A stretch of 55,732 bases of DNA from CAZVLQ01 sp964628185 (GTDB lineage Bacteria; Pseudomonadota; Zetaproteobacteria; Mariprofundales; Mariprofundaceae): contig CAZVLQ010000014.1 in NCBI GenBank assembly GCA_964628185.1, positions 1 through 55,732 of the forward strand. The letters run 5' to 3'. Shown here piece by piece: positions 35,184 through 44,300 of this stretch (within the stretch, counting starts at the first letter, position 1; the number at the start of each line of letters is the position of its first letter). A program made the position numbers and the translations under genes. The notes under the pieces are model-generated. The model was not told the origin of the DNA. It searched no databases and saw only the letters and a program-made list of their open reading frames with translations.

Positions 35184-36182
35184 TCAAAGCATGTGAACCA
35201 GCATGACAAAGGCCTGATTGATGGTTTTCCGCCTGATTTCGGCGCGTGAACCGGTGAACGTGAAATGCAATGCATCCGGTGTCCCGTCCCGCAGGGCCAC
35301 GGCAATCCATACCGAGCCCACCGGTTTGTCCCCGCCATCACCGGAGGGGCCGGCGATACCACTTACCGCCACGCACGCATAAACCCTGTCTGCCCCCGCC
35401 AGGGCCATGGCTTCCACCACTTCACGGCTGACCGCGCCGCACCTGGAAATCAGCCGCATGGGCACCTTGAGCAGCCTGTGTTTGGACTCAATGCTGTAAC
35501 TGGTCCAGGCGCAGTCCAGCACGCGGGTCGCACCCGGAATTTTGCTCAGACGCTCACTTAAACCCCCGGCGGTGCAGGATTCGGCAAAACGAACCTTCAG
35601 GCCACGCGCCTCCAGCATGTGCATCAGGATTTCCTCGGGAAGATAGCCGCCATCGTTCAGCAGCGTTTGCCCTGTTTCCGGAACCCGGCGCAGGGAACCG
35701 CTCAGGCCGGGCTCGAGCGGTATTTCCCCTGCATCCGATGCGTACACATGCAGGGCCTGCATGCCCCCGCTGCCGTTGAGAAGACGTAACCAGCGTTCAC
35801 GCTGATAGGCGATATCGCCGAGCGAAAGCAGTACGGCTCGCGAACCGTCTTCACAGATGTAATGCCACCCCTTGCGCGCAGGGTTATCCAGCGCAAACGT
35901 ACCCACGCCGAGCAACCCCCGGCCGCCATCCTCGTGTGCCAGGATGCGCCTGCCATGATATAGCCCTACCCGCATCAATTCGGAATCACGGGCGAAAAAT
36001 ACGCGCCAGTCCGCCGCCTGTTTCCACGTTCCCTCCCCAAGCAGATGCATCTGTACCTGCACGGCGCCGGCGGAACGAATCCAGGCCGACAGCCAGCCCG
36101 TGCTGATGCCGGCAACGGCCAGGTCCTCAATCCCTGCCTCGCTGAGGATGAATTGTGCCCGTGCACCCGTACGGATGTTCAT
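35184..36182 (-). CDS. CinA C-terminal (PncC-type) amidase with an extra N-terminal domain
   Basis: Residues about 190-332 are a CinA C-terminal nicotinamide-nucleotide amidase: VRFAESCTAGGLSERLSKIPG with the catalytic serine, GAVSREVVEAMALAGAD, and VSGIAGPSGDGGDKPVGSVW. The first 170 residues (WRVFFARDSELMRVGLYHGR, GWHYICEDGSRAVLLSLGD) are not the usual molybdopterin-binding-like CinA domain and I do not recognise them. The protein is therefore a fusion with an unknown module. ATGA overlap with pgpA, in the common thiL-pgpA-cinA order. Confidence 0.8.
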   Translation of the reverse strand: MNIRTGARAQFILSEAGIEDLAVAGISTGWLSAWIRSAGAVQVQMHLLGEGTWKQAADWRVFFARDSELMRVGLYHGRRILAHEDGGRGLLGVGTFALDNPARKGWHYICEDGSRAVLLSLGDIAYQRERWLRLLNGSGGMQALHVYASDAGEIPLEPGLSGSLRRVPETGQTLLNDGGYLPEEILMHMLEARGLKVRFAESCTAGGLSERLSKIPGATRVLDCAWTSYSIESKHRLLKVPMRLISRCGAVSREVVEAMALAGADRVYACVAVSGIAGPSGDGGDKPVGSVWIAVALRDGTPDALHFTFTGSRAEIRRKTINQAFVMLVHML

Positions 36183-36676
36183 GTCGGGGCCGCCAGCCCG
36201 AACCGGCCCACAAGCATATGAAGCGCAAGCATCGTTATGCCGGTATACACACCTGCCAGCAGGTCATCGGCATGAATCGCCCACCAGCCGGGCCCCGTAT
36301 GTTCCAGTTTTCTGATCGGCCATGGCTTAAGGATATCGAAAAAACGAAACGTTAAAAAGGCAAAGACGAAGGTCGGGCCGTTCACGGGCAGGATCAGCAA
36401 AGCAATGATCAGGCTGAGCCACTGCCCCAGCCATTCATCCACCACGATCCATGCCGGATCAGTGTCCGCTTCCTGCGGCAGCACGATCAGGGTGGACCAG
36501 CACGCCACGGGCAACAGCAGCAACCAGGCGATCCAGACAGCCGTTATGCCCCATGCCTGAATCATCAGCCATGCCGTTATTGTCGCCGCCAGACTTCCGG
36601 CGGTGCCGGGTGCAAGCGGCATCCAGCCACTACCCAGCCCCGCGGCAACAAAACGGGCAATTTGCAGGTTAGCCAA
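36179..36676 (-). CDS. pgpA: phosphatidylglycerophosphatase A
   Basis: Membrane phosphatase making phosphatidylglycerol. GSGWMPLAPGTAGSLAA near the N-terminus, VVDEWLGQWLSL, FRFFDILKPWPIRKLE and HADDLLAGVYTG are the family's conserved blocks; four membrane segments in 165 aa. The start is TTG (36676), overlapping the thiL end by 8 nt; no alternative start or strong ribosome site exists. Confidence 0.93.
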   Translation of the reverse strand: MANLQIARFVAAGLGSGWMPLAPGTAGSLAATITAWLMIQAWGITAVWIAWLLLLPVACWSTLIVLPQEADTDPAWIVVDEWLGQWLSLIIALLILPVNGPTFVFAFLTFRFFDILKPWPIRKLEHTGPGWWAIHADDLLAGVYTGITMLALHMLVGRFGLAAPT

Positions 36677-37604
36677 AATGGTTGTACCCCGACCGATCGC
36701 AGTACACCTCCCGCCCGTGCAGATTCACATGAACCCCCCTGCCCTGCCTGCAGTCGCCGATCCGCCGGGCAATGTCGCGCAACGATTCCCTCGCGGATGG
36801 GGCCGCGGTAAACAGCAGGGCATAGTCTTCACCGCCGCCCAGCACATAACGCATGGCTTCCTCCTCATCCATTTCCGCTTTCAGTTCATCAAATCCCGGC
36901 ACATCAGCCAGGTGCAGGTGCAGGGCGATACCGGAAGCACCGGACACGTGCCGTGCATCCGCAAGCAGTCCGTCACTCACATCAATGCAGCAGGCCACGC
37001 CCATTTCCCGTAGCCGCACGCCCTCATTCAGCAGCGGGCATACGTCCCGGAAGGCGGCAATGCAGCTTCCCGTGCGTTCACCCGCCTGCCATTGCCGCAA
37101 TCCCCGCGATGCAAGGCCTACACTTCCGCACAGCCATACATCTTCGCCGGTTCTGGCGGCATCCCGGCGCATACCATGTCCCCGAGGCAGTAGTCCGCCC
37201 ACCGTTACCGCCAGGGCGTTCACGGCAGCATGGACGGTGTCGCCCCCGGCCAGTTCCACCCCGACAGACTTCAACACTCTGGCTGCGCCTTCACCTATCC
37301 GATCAGCCTGATCGGATGTTTTTGCCATGACTCCCAACCATATCCAGGCGGGCGTAGCGCCCATGGCGGCCATGTCTGAAAGGGAGGCATTTACCGCCCG
37401 GCAAGCGGCATCGGGCAGGGGGAAATCCTGCGGCCAGTGAACGCCCTGCACGGAAATATCGGTGCTCACCGTCAGTTCAAGGCCTTCCGGTACGGCATGG
37501 ATCGAGGCATCGTCGCCATTGCCCAGACGAGTAAGCCGGTGCACAAACGGTGCCCTCCGACGGAAGGCATGCTCAATCAGTTCAAACTCATCCAAGCAGT
37601 TCAA
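36669..37604 (-). CDS. thiL: thiamine-monophosphate kinase ThiL
   Basis: Phosphorylates thiamine monophosphate to the diphosphate. FELIEHAFRRRA, GDDASIH, STDISVQGVHW, AVNASLSDMAAMGATP, CIDVSDGLLADARH and LGGGEDYALLFT are all present in 311 aa. The start is TTG at 37604 just after AGGGGTGG; a second TTG three codons in is possible. Copy 2 of the palindrome lies 14 bp upstream, between thiL and nusB. Confidence 0.95.
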   Translation of the reverse strand: MNCLDEFELIEHAFRRRAPFVHRLTRLGNGDDASIHAVPEGLELTVSTDISVQGVHWPQDFPLPDAACRAVNASLSDMAAMGATPAWIWLGVMAKTSDQADRIGEGAARVLKSVGVELAGGDTVHAAVNALAVTVGGLLPRGHGMRRDAARTGEDVWLCGSVGLASRGLRQWQAGERTGSCIAAFRDVCPLLNEGVRLREMGVACCIDVSDGLLADARHVSGASGIALHLHLADVPGFDELKAEMDEEEAMRYVLGGGEDYALLFTAAPSARESLRDIARRIGDCRQGRGVHVNLHGREVYCDRSGYNHFG

Positions 37605-37617
37605 CCACCCCTGTATT

Positions 37618-37651
37618 TTAACCCGGACTATTCATGAATGGTCCGGGTTAA
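37618..37651. repeat. extragenic palindrome, copy 2 (one mismatch)
   Basis: Same 34-bp sequence as the core of 35088-35123 except for one base (TGAATGG instead of TGAATAG), so one pair of the stem is broken. It lies between the nusB stop and the thiL start on the same strand, close enough to thiL to affect its leader. Confidence 0.85.
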
Positions 37652-37703
37652 TAATCTACATTAACATATTTATTCAACATATTGTTATAAGATGTTATTA
37701 TTG

Positions 37704-38144
37704 TCATGAATTTGGAGCACCTGATTCCTGTTTCCGGAGTTCACGCGCCAGATGGTCGAGTACGCCGTTGACAAAGCCGCGCGCCGGCTCATCGGCATAG
37801 GCACGCGCCAGTTGCAGGGCCTCATTGATAATCACCCGATAAGGAATCTCCAACCGGTTCAGCATCTCCCACACCGCCAGACGCAGTACGTTGTGCTCAA
37901 TATGGGCAATGCTGTTCAGGCTGCGTCCGCGTACGGCGCCGCTGATTATCCGATCAATGTCCTCCGCCTGTTCCACCACTCCATGCACCAGTTCGCGCAG
38001 GTATTCGCGATCCTGGTCGGATCGGTCCTGTTCACGCAGACGATCGGACAGCAGTGACGGAATCACACTGCCGTCCTGGCCGGAGCTATGCCAGGCGTAC
38101 AGGGTTTCCAGGGCTGATTGCCGGGCCTTGTGACGGTTCGCCAA
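37704..38144 (-). CDS. nusB: transcription antitermination factor NusB
   Basis: RNA-binding partner of NusE (S10) in rRNA antitermination. All-helical 146-aa protein: RHKARQSALETLYAW, YLRELVHGVVEQAEDID, SIAHIEHNVLRLAVWEML, PYRVIINEALQLARAYADE, and GFVNGVLDHLARELR. The start is TTG at 38144, one base past the ribH stop, with GGAGG five bases upstream inside ribH. The ribH-nusB order is classical. Confidence 0.96.
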   Translation of the reverse strand: MANRHKARQSALETLYAWHSSGQDGSVIPSLLSDRLREQDRSDQDREYLRELVHGVVEQAEDIDRIISGAVRGRSLNSIAHIEHNVLRLAVWEMLNRLEIPYRVIINEALQLARAYADEPARGFVNGVLDHLARELRKQESGAPNS

Positions 38145-38624
38145 TCAGTCCTCCATCTGTTTGAGCAGGCGGGCAACCTCAACCGCCGTCAGCGCTGCGT
38201 CCGCACCCTTGTGACCGTGCGCGCCACCCGCGCGATCCCGTGCCTGCTCGATTGTTTCCACGGTCAGCACGCCGTTGCCCACGCCAATATCTCCGCGCCG
38301 GGCCACGGCGCTGACGGCATCCATTGCGCCTCGGCAAACGTGCTCGAAATGCGCAGTATCGCCGCGAATAACGCATCCCAGACAGACGATGGCGTCAAAC
38401 TGGCCCGATTGGGCCATACGGGCCGCGATCGTGCCGATTTCCAGTGCGCCGGGTACGCGCACCACATGGATGTTAAAATCTCTTGCACCGTGTTCCTTCA
38501 GTGCATTCACTGCGCCTTCAAGCAAGGCCTCCGTGATTTCTCCGTTAAAACGGCTGACTACTATCCCGATGTGTAAACCGCTTGCATCCACTGCCCCCGT
38601 CAAACGGGGCGCATCAAGACTCAT
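38145..38624 (-). CDS. ribH: 6,7-dimethyl-8-ribityllumazine synthase RibH
   Basis: Condenses the ribityl-pyrimidine with dihydroxybutanone phosphate. IGIVVSRFNGEITEALLEGA, VVRVPGALEIGTIA, AIVCLGCVIRGDTAHFEHVC (active-site histidine) and NGVLTVETIEQA are recognisable. 159 aa. ATGA overlap with ribBA upstream. Confidence 0.96.
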   Translation of the reverse strand: MSLDAPRLTGAVDASGLHIGIVVSRFNGEITEALLEGAVNALKEHGARDFNIHVVRVPGALEIGTIAARMAQSGQFDAIVCLGCVIRGDTAHFEHVCRGAMDAVSAVARRGDIGVGNGVLTVETIEQARDRAGGAHGHKGADAALTAVEVARLLKQMED

Positions 38625-39835
38625 TTGGCGTCCCTGTCTATATCCAGCAAATGCCCCATTTTGTCCCGTTTGGTCGTCAGGTAGGCGATGTTGTCTTCAT
38701 GTGCCCGCATCTCCAGCGGTACGCGCTCAACGACCTCAAGCCCATACCCGTCCAGGCCAATAATTTTCTTTGGGTTATTCGTTAGCAACCTCAGCTTGCG
38801 CAGGCCCAGATCGCGCAGAATCTGGGCGCCGATGCCGTAATCACGCAGATCAGCGCGGAAGCCCAGTTTCCGGTTTGCTTCAATCGTATCATGCCCGACA
38901 TCCTGGAGCCTGTAGGCGCGAAGTTTGTTAAAAAGTCCGATCCCGCGTCCTTCCTGACGCAGGTAAAGGATAACGCCGCAACCTGCGGCGGAAACCTGGC
39001 GCATGGCAGCATGTAGCTGTGAGCCGCAATCGCAGCGGCGGGAAGCGAATACATCGCCGGTCAGGCATTCCGAGTGTACGCGCACCAGGCATGGCGTGTC
39101 GCCGTCCGGCTTGCCCATCACCAGCGCCACATGTTCGGCCGCATCCACGGCGTTGGAATAACCAACCATGTAGAATTCGCCGAATTCCGTCGGCAGGCGC
39201 ACCTCCACCTCGCGCCTGACCAGGGAATCATGCTTGAGCCGGTGGCGGATGATATCGGCGATGCAGCCGACTTTCAGCTGATGGCTGGCGGCAAAAGCCT
39301 TCAGTTCCGGCATACGCGCCATCGAGCCGTCTTCATTCATAATTTCACAGATGACCGCGGCCGGTTTCAGACCGGCCATCCTGGATAAATCCACGCTGGC
39401 CTCGGTATGTCCGGCACGAACGAGCACCCCGCCGGACTTGGCCATCAACGGAAATACATGACCGGGACTAACTACGTCCTGCGGGCCGGATTCTTCATCA
39501 GCGGCAACCCGGATCGTCTGGGCACGGTCAAAAGCGGAAATCCCGGTGGTCACGCCTTCCGCCGCCTCGATGGAGACGGTAAAGGCCGATTTGAACTTGG
39601 CGTTGGAGTCGGCCACCATCAGCGGGAGACGAAGCCTTTGCACCTTCTCTTCAGTCAGCGCCAGGCAAATCAGGCCGCGTGCGTGCGTGGCCATGAAATT
39701 CACGGACTCGGGCGTCACCCACTCCGCCGCCATGACCAGATCACCTTCGTTTTCCCGGGCTTCGTCATCGGCGAGGATGATCATGCGCCCGGCGCGCAAC
39801 TCTTCGATCAGTTCCTCACAGCTTGCAAGACTCAT
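38621..39835 (-). CDS. ribBA: bifunctional DHBP synthase / GTP cyclohydrolase II-type protein
   Basis: Two riboflavin enzymes in 404 aa. Residues 1-200 are dihydroxybutanone phosphate synthase (ADDEARENEGDLVMAAEW, TTGISAFDRAQTI, RAGHTEASVDL). Residues 205-390 are GTP cyclohydrolase II with zinc cysteines CLTGDVFASRRCDCG, YLRQEGRGIGLFNK and LLTNNPKKI. All catalytic motifs look intact. Overlaps ribE and ribH by ATGA, forming the ribE-ribBA-ribH-nusB operon. Confidence 0.96.
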   Translation of the reverse strand: MSLASCEELIEELRAGRMIILADDEARENEGDLVMAAEWVTPESVNFMATHARGLICLALTEEKVQRLRLPLMVADSNAKFKSAFTVSIEAAEGVTTGISAFDRAQTIRVAADEESGPQDVVSPGHVFPLMAKSGGVLVRAGHTEASVDLSRMAGLKPAAVICEIMNEDGSMARMPELKAFAASHQLKVGCIADIIRHRLKHDSLVRREVEVRLPTEFGEFYMVGYSNAVDAAEHVALVMGKPDGDTPCLVRVHSECLTGDVFASRRCDCGSQLHAAMRQVSAAGCGVILYLRQEGRGIGLFNKLRAYRLQDVGHDTIEANRKLGFRADLRDYGIGAQILRDLGLRKLRLLTNNPKKIIGLDGYGLEVVERVPLEMRAHEDNIAYLTTKRDKMGHLLDIDRDAK

Positions 39836-40449
39836 CGTGGCCTTACCTCCGCTTCATCATTCCGATACTGCATCAGCCGTTCCACATAGCGGCCCAGCAT
39901 GTCTGTTTCGATATTGACTCTATCACCGGATCGCAAATTGCCCAGATTTGTATTCACCAGCGTATGCGGAATCAGATTAACTTCAAATATGCAGTGACTC
40001 ATCCGGTTCACCGTCAGGCTTACCCCGTTAATCGCCACCGAGCCTTTTTTGACCACATAAGGCGCCAGATCTTCAGGGATACGGAAACGCAACAGCCGAT
40101 GTTCGCCCGTATCCCGGACATCCTCAGTGCTGCCCGTGCCATCCACATGCCCGCTGACCATATGGCCGCCAAGCACATCGCCCATGCGTAATGCTGGTTC
40201 CAGATTCACTCTCTTTCCTTCCTGAGCCAGTCCGAATATCGTCAAATTCAGGGTTTCCTGTGACAGGGTGGCTGAAAATCGGCCGGCGCCGAAATCCGTC
40301 AGGGTCAGACAACAACCGTCCACCGCCACCGAGTCGCCGTTTTGCCAATTTGACATATCCAATGTGGTTTCAATGGCCATATGCGCCTGTTCGGGCTCGC
40401 GTTGGATGCTCTGGATGACACCAACGTCCTTGATAATTCCGGTAAACAT
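39832..40449 (-). CDS. ribE: riboflavin synthase alpha chain
   Basis: Dismutates two lumazines to riboflavin. N-terminal MFTGIIKDVGVI, then duplicated barrels each with GDSVAVDGCCLTLT / GSVAINGVSLTVN and a linker LRMGDVLGGHMVSGHVDGTG. 205 aa. First gene of the operon. No FMN riboswitch elements were found in the 345-bp leader region, which instead holds tandem repeats. Confidence 0.96.
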   Translation of the reverse strand: MFTGIIKDVGVIQSIQREPEQAHMAIETTLDMSNWQNGDSVAVDGCCLTLTDFGAGRFSATLSQETLNLTIFGLAQEGKRVNLEPALRMGDVLGGHMVSGHVDGTGSTEDVRDTGEHRLLRFRIPEDLAPYVVKKGSVAINGVSLTVNRMSHCIFEVNLIPHTLVNTNLGNLRSGDRVNIETDMLGRYVERLMQYRNDEAEVRPR

Positions 40450-40550
40450 GTGGGAATACTAGGAGCCTGTCGGACTTAGGGGAATCGTAGCGAGCAGGAG
40501 CAAGTGGCGCTGCCCCGCCGCGCGATAGCTCATGAACAAATCTAAAACAG

Positions 40551-40704
40551 CCTTTTTGTGACTCGGGCTTACAGCCCTCGGGGCTTGCACCCCGCCCTTA
40601 CGTGCGTCCAAACGGCCTGCGGCCTTTTTGTGACTCGGGCTTACAGCCCTCGGGGCTTGCACCCCGCCCTTACGTACGTCCAAACGGCCTGCGGCCTTTT
40701 TGTG
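40551..40704. repeat. 72-bp tandem direct repeat (2.1 copies)
   Basis: Units at 40551-40622 and 40623-40694 differ at one base (ACGTGCG / ACGTACG); the first 10 bases recur at 40695-40704. Each unit holds three perfect hairpins: GGGCT-tac-AGCCC, CGGGG-cttgca-CCCCG and GGCC-tgc-GGCC, the last followed by TTTTT, so each unit is terminator-like when read on the plus strand. Confidence 0.9.
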
Positions 40705-40752
40705 CACCGGCCTTTGTTCGCAACGGAACAAGTGAGGGCACGGCAGAATTTG

Positions 40753-40770
40753 TGAATAGTCCAGGCTAAG
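40753..40770. repeat. extragenic palindrome, partial copy 3
   Basis: TGAATAGTCCAGGCTAAG matches one arm of the palindrome at 35088-35123 in 16 of 18 positions; the other arm is missing. It lies downstream of the Sel1 gene. Confidence 0.6.
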
Positions 40771-40795
40771 ATTGCGGCTGCACACAATCTTATCC

Positions 40796-41266
40796 CTATT
40801 CCTTATGTGCCTGGCTCCAGGTTTGTGCTGCAGCCCGTGCGTTGGCAATTTGTTCGCTGGAAAGTTTTTTCGCCAGACTTGCCATTGCATCCCTGGCGAC
40901 CTGCTCACCACGATCAGCAGCCAGAATGACCCACTGATACCCGGTCACTCTATCCTGCGGCACACCCTTGCCAAAATAGTACATCATACCAAGGTTGTAT
41001 TGTGCCTTGGCATGGCCTTGCTCCGCAGCTTTCCGATACCACTTCAGGGCTTCTCCATCATCGTTTTTAACACCAATCCCGCGATCATATATCATTGCCA
41101 GATTGTATTGTGCCTCTGCATTACCCTGCTCGGCGGCTGCACGAAATTCCTTTTCATGGCTGACCGCATAGGTCGCCAGACGATCATCGTAACCTAGCCA
41201 GGTCGAAAACATGTACCCGGCCAGTAGCATTAGGGCAATAATCAGTAATAATCTGGATGTTTTCAT
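40796..41266 (-). CDS. Sel1-repeat (TPR-like) exported or anchored protein
   Basis: A 156-aa protein with an N-terminal hydrophobic segment (LLLIIALMLLAGYMFSTWL) acting as anchor or signal, followed by two clear Sel1 repeats (AAAEQGNAEAQYNLAMIYDRG, KAAEQGHAKAQYNLGMMYYFG) and a third partial one (QWVILAADRGEQVARDAM). Such repeats mediate protein contacts in the periplasm; the partner is unknown. I chose the ATG at 41266 because it starts the hydrophobic segment; upstream frame overlaps addA. Confidence 0.8.
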   Translation of the reverse strand: MKTSRLLLIIALMLLAGYMFSTWLGYDDRLATYAVSHEKEFRAAAEQGNAEAQYNLAMIYDRGIGVKNDDGEALKWYRKAAEQGHAKAQYNLGMMYYFGKGVPQDRVTGYQWVILAADRGEQVARDAMASLAKKLSSEQIANARAAAQTWSQAHKE

Positions 41267-41346
41267 CGTTGGAATGCTAACACAGCACGGGAATGACTTC
41301 ATCCGGAATTTTTCCGGCTCGCGCAATTGCGCAACTGATTTTAATG

Positions 41347-44300
41347 CTATTCCTCGAAGTCCGGTTCCCATTCCCGCCAGGCATCGAGCATCGGGAAATA
41401 CAGCGCCGTGCGGATGGAGCGTTCGGGCTCCAGCCGGTGCAGAACCCGGGCATAACGCTGCAACTGGCTTGCATGCCGTCTTTGTTCCTCATCCAGGAAA
41501 TGCGCAATTTCTCCGCCTTCATGGGAGGCTGTTTTGTAGTCAATAATCCAGCGCCTTCCCTGCCCGTCCACAAAGCTCCGGTCCATGACGTGGTGCGATA
41601 CAACGCCGTCTTCTTCGGCGCTAAGCGCCCATTCACAATGCGCTTTCCGGTGCATGCCGGAGAGCACCCACCGCCCTTTTTCGCTGTTCAACGCATTGTT
41701 CAGCCCCGTCTTGCAGCAGCCCAGCGCCTCCCTGAGCAATACACCGGACAGGCCTTCATTCAGCAGCACGCGCTGCACGAACGCAAGTATCCGCTCCGTA
41801 TCTTCTTCATGCCACTGCTCCACGCCCTTTTCACCCACCTGTTGCAGTGCGGCATGCAAGGCTTTACCGACCGAAGTCGCTTCCGGACCCGCCCAGAAAT
41901 ATTCGGCGACTGATTCAGCAGACCCCGGCAGTATTTCAATCATCTCCGGCAGATCCTTGATGCGTCCCAGGGCGCGTCGGTTCACCGTCTTTTCGCATTC
42001 CTCCATGTTCAATTCAGCCACCTCGGCGCCAAAGGCGCCTCCATCAATACCGGAGGGAAGCAGTAACTCCAGAAGCGATCCGGCGGTCGCGCGCCCACTC
42101 TTCTCCGATACATGCCCGAACATCAGCAACGTACTTTTCGCGCGTGTACAAGCTACATAAAGAATACGTTTTAATTCATTGTTATCACGTTCTTTTTCAA
42201 CATTATGAATCATATCATAAATGGCATCGCTGCCGCGCACGGCAGCACGCACGGCCATCAACGGGTGTGCGCCGCCCTGCACCGGAATATCGGCAAACGC
42301 CAGCAGCGGCGCATCCGTGTTTGCCTTTTTCCTTCCCAGCCCCGGCAATATCACCACATCCCACTGCAAACCTTTGGCGCCATGCATAGTCAGCAGTTCG
42401 ACCCTTGCGGCCTCGGGGGAGCCATCCGGAGCGGCATACAGATTCTCCAACCGCTCATCGAGCAGATTGAAGGAAATGTCCCCCCCCGCATCGAGTTCAT
42501 CCACCAGTGACAGCAGGGCATCGATATTGCGCGCCGCATCTTCCGTCATCAGCGTCGCCATGCCTGAGCGTCGCCATGCCGTTTCCAGCAAGCGCCGAAC
42601 GGCAATGCGGCCTGCCATATGCAAACAGGGCGCAAGCGCAGCCCGTAGATGTCGAATGCGCGCCAGGGTTTGCGCGTCAAGAGCTGCTGACCGTGCCTCA
42701 TCATCCAGAATGCAAACCACCGGACGATGGTCCCCGGCCAGCAAAACGTGCATTTCCTGCGTTGAAAGACCGCAACACGGCCCGCGCAGCAGCGCCGCCC
42801 AGGACTCACGATCGGCAGGGTGCAGCAGCGCCCGCAGTAAAGCACGCATCTGCCTGATTTCCGGCCGTTTGTTCAGTGGTAAAATATCAATCGCGCGAAA
42901 GGCAACACCCGCTTCGGTCAAGGCCGGCATGATGGCATGCAGGTGCTTGCGCGAACGCGCCAGAATGGCAATGCACCGCGGCTCCCCGGATGGGGACATC
43001 AAGCATAATTGTTCCCGCACCGCGGAAACCACCGCTTCGGCTTCCTGCTGCTCGTCCACCTGGCACCGAACATGCAGACGCACCGTTCCCGGGTGAGTTA
43101 ACGCGGCCGAAGCCGGCGCATATTCGATCGCGCCCTGCATGATGTCCGCTTCATCGGGAAAAATATCGGCAAAAGCGCGATTCACCCACGCAACAACGGC
43201 CGGAGCGGAGCGGAAGTTTCGTTCCAGCGTTAACTTCTCCACCGGCGGCAAACCGGCCCGGTTCAGCGCCGCCAGCAGAAACAACCCCACTTCCGCTTTT
43301 CTGAAACGATAGATGGACTGCATGGGATCGCCTACCATGAACAGACTGCGACCAACGCCGTCGCCCGCCTGCCAGCCGGCCGTCAGTGCCTGCAGCAGCC
43401 TGATTTGCAATAACGACGTATCCTGAAATTCATCGACCAGAATATGCCGGATACGATAGTCGAGTTTCAGCAACAGACCGGTCGGCCGCCCTTTGTCATC
43501 CTCCAGTGCACGTATGGCGCGCAGGGCGATTTCGATAAAATCCGCCTCGCCTTGCTGTTCAAACAAGTGCTGTAAGCGTGTATCGGCCAGCAGCAGCAGC
43601 GCAAACAGCGCCTCCAGCACCTGCCACTGGCTGTCGTCAAAACGCGGTTCCGGCGGCAGGCAAAGCAGGGCGGCAAGACTCCCTTCAAGATCAGGGATTT
43701 CGGCCAGTTGCTCCAGCCAGTTCTGAAACTGTTTCTTTTGCGCTGCATACGCATCGTCCGCGGGAAAACCGCGGCGGACGTTGATCCCACCCGGCTTCCT
43801 GAAGCAACCATGAGTCATCAACTCCTGCGCCAGCCGCTGCCATATCTCCAGTTCTGAAAGATTCGCTGCCGGCCAGGCCTTCAAACCAAGCAGTTCCTTG
43901 TCGCCTCGCTGCTGCGCGGCAAAGGCAATCAGTGCGGGCAATTCATGTTTTGCCTGCACCGGCATCAGAGCGTCGCATTGCTGTAATTGCGCTTGCATGA
44001 TATCGCGAAGACTGCTTTCCAGGAGCTTGCGCAGTTCGCCTGTATCCGATGCGCGCATGGCCACGTCCATAAGCCACTGGTCCCGTTTTCCCAGCATGCC
44101 GGCCAACAGCTTGACCAGGGCCAATGTGTTGTTGTCCTGATGCAGCAACAGCGCACCGGCCTGATCCCGCGCGCGGCGAATCAAGGCATTGACCGCCGTT
44201 TCCGCTGCCTCCCTGTACAGCGGTTCCGGATGGCTGCATGACAGCGGCATTTCACCGAAGCCGGAAAGCAGCGGCATCTGTCCGGCCAGCGCATGGGTAA

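Larger units (their letters stand above)
40450..40795. other. gene-free region with repeats upstream of ribE
   Basis: About 345 bp without a convincing gene: a segment GGAGCCTGTCGGACTTAG (from about 40461) that looks like an insertion end, two full copies of a 72-bp tandem repeat (40551-40694) with a 10-bp third start, and a partial copy of the extragenic palindrome (40753-40770). An open frame crossing it on the minus strand (40459-40911) is explained by the repeat length being a multiple of three. Confidence 0.7.

Noticed and set aside
40551..40704. CRISPR array
   Set aside because: The 72-bp units are directly adjacent without spacers; no cas genes.
40450..40795. FMN riboswitch upstream of the riboflavin operon
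   Set aside because: None of the conserved FMN-element segments was found; the region is repeats.
40459..40911. A minus-strand frame encoding a repeated 24-residue peptide (SHKKAAGRLDVRKGG type)
   Set aside because: Produced by the 72-bp tandem repeat, overlaps the Sel1 gene in another frame and lacks a ribosome site; treated as a DNA repeat, not a repeat protein.
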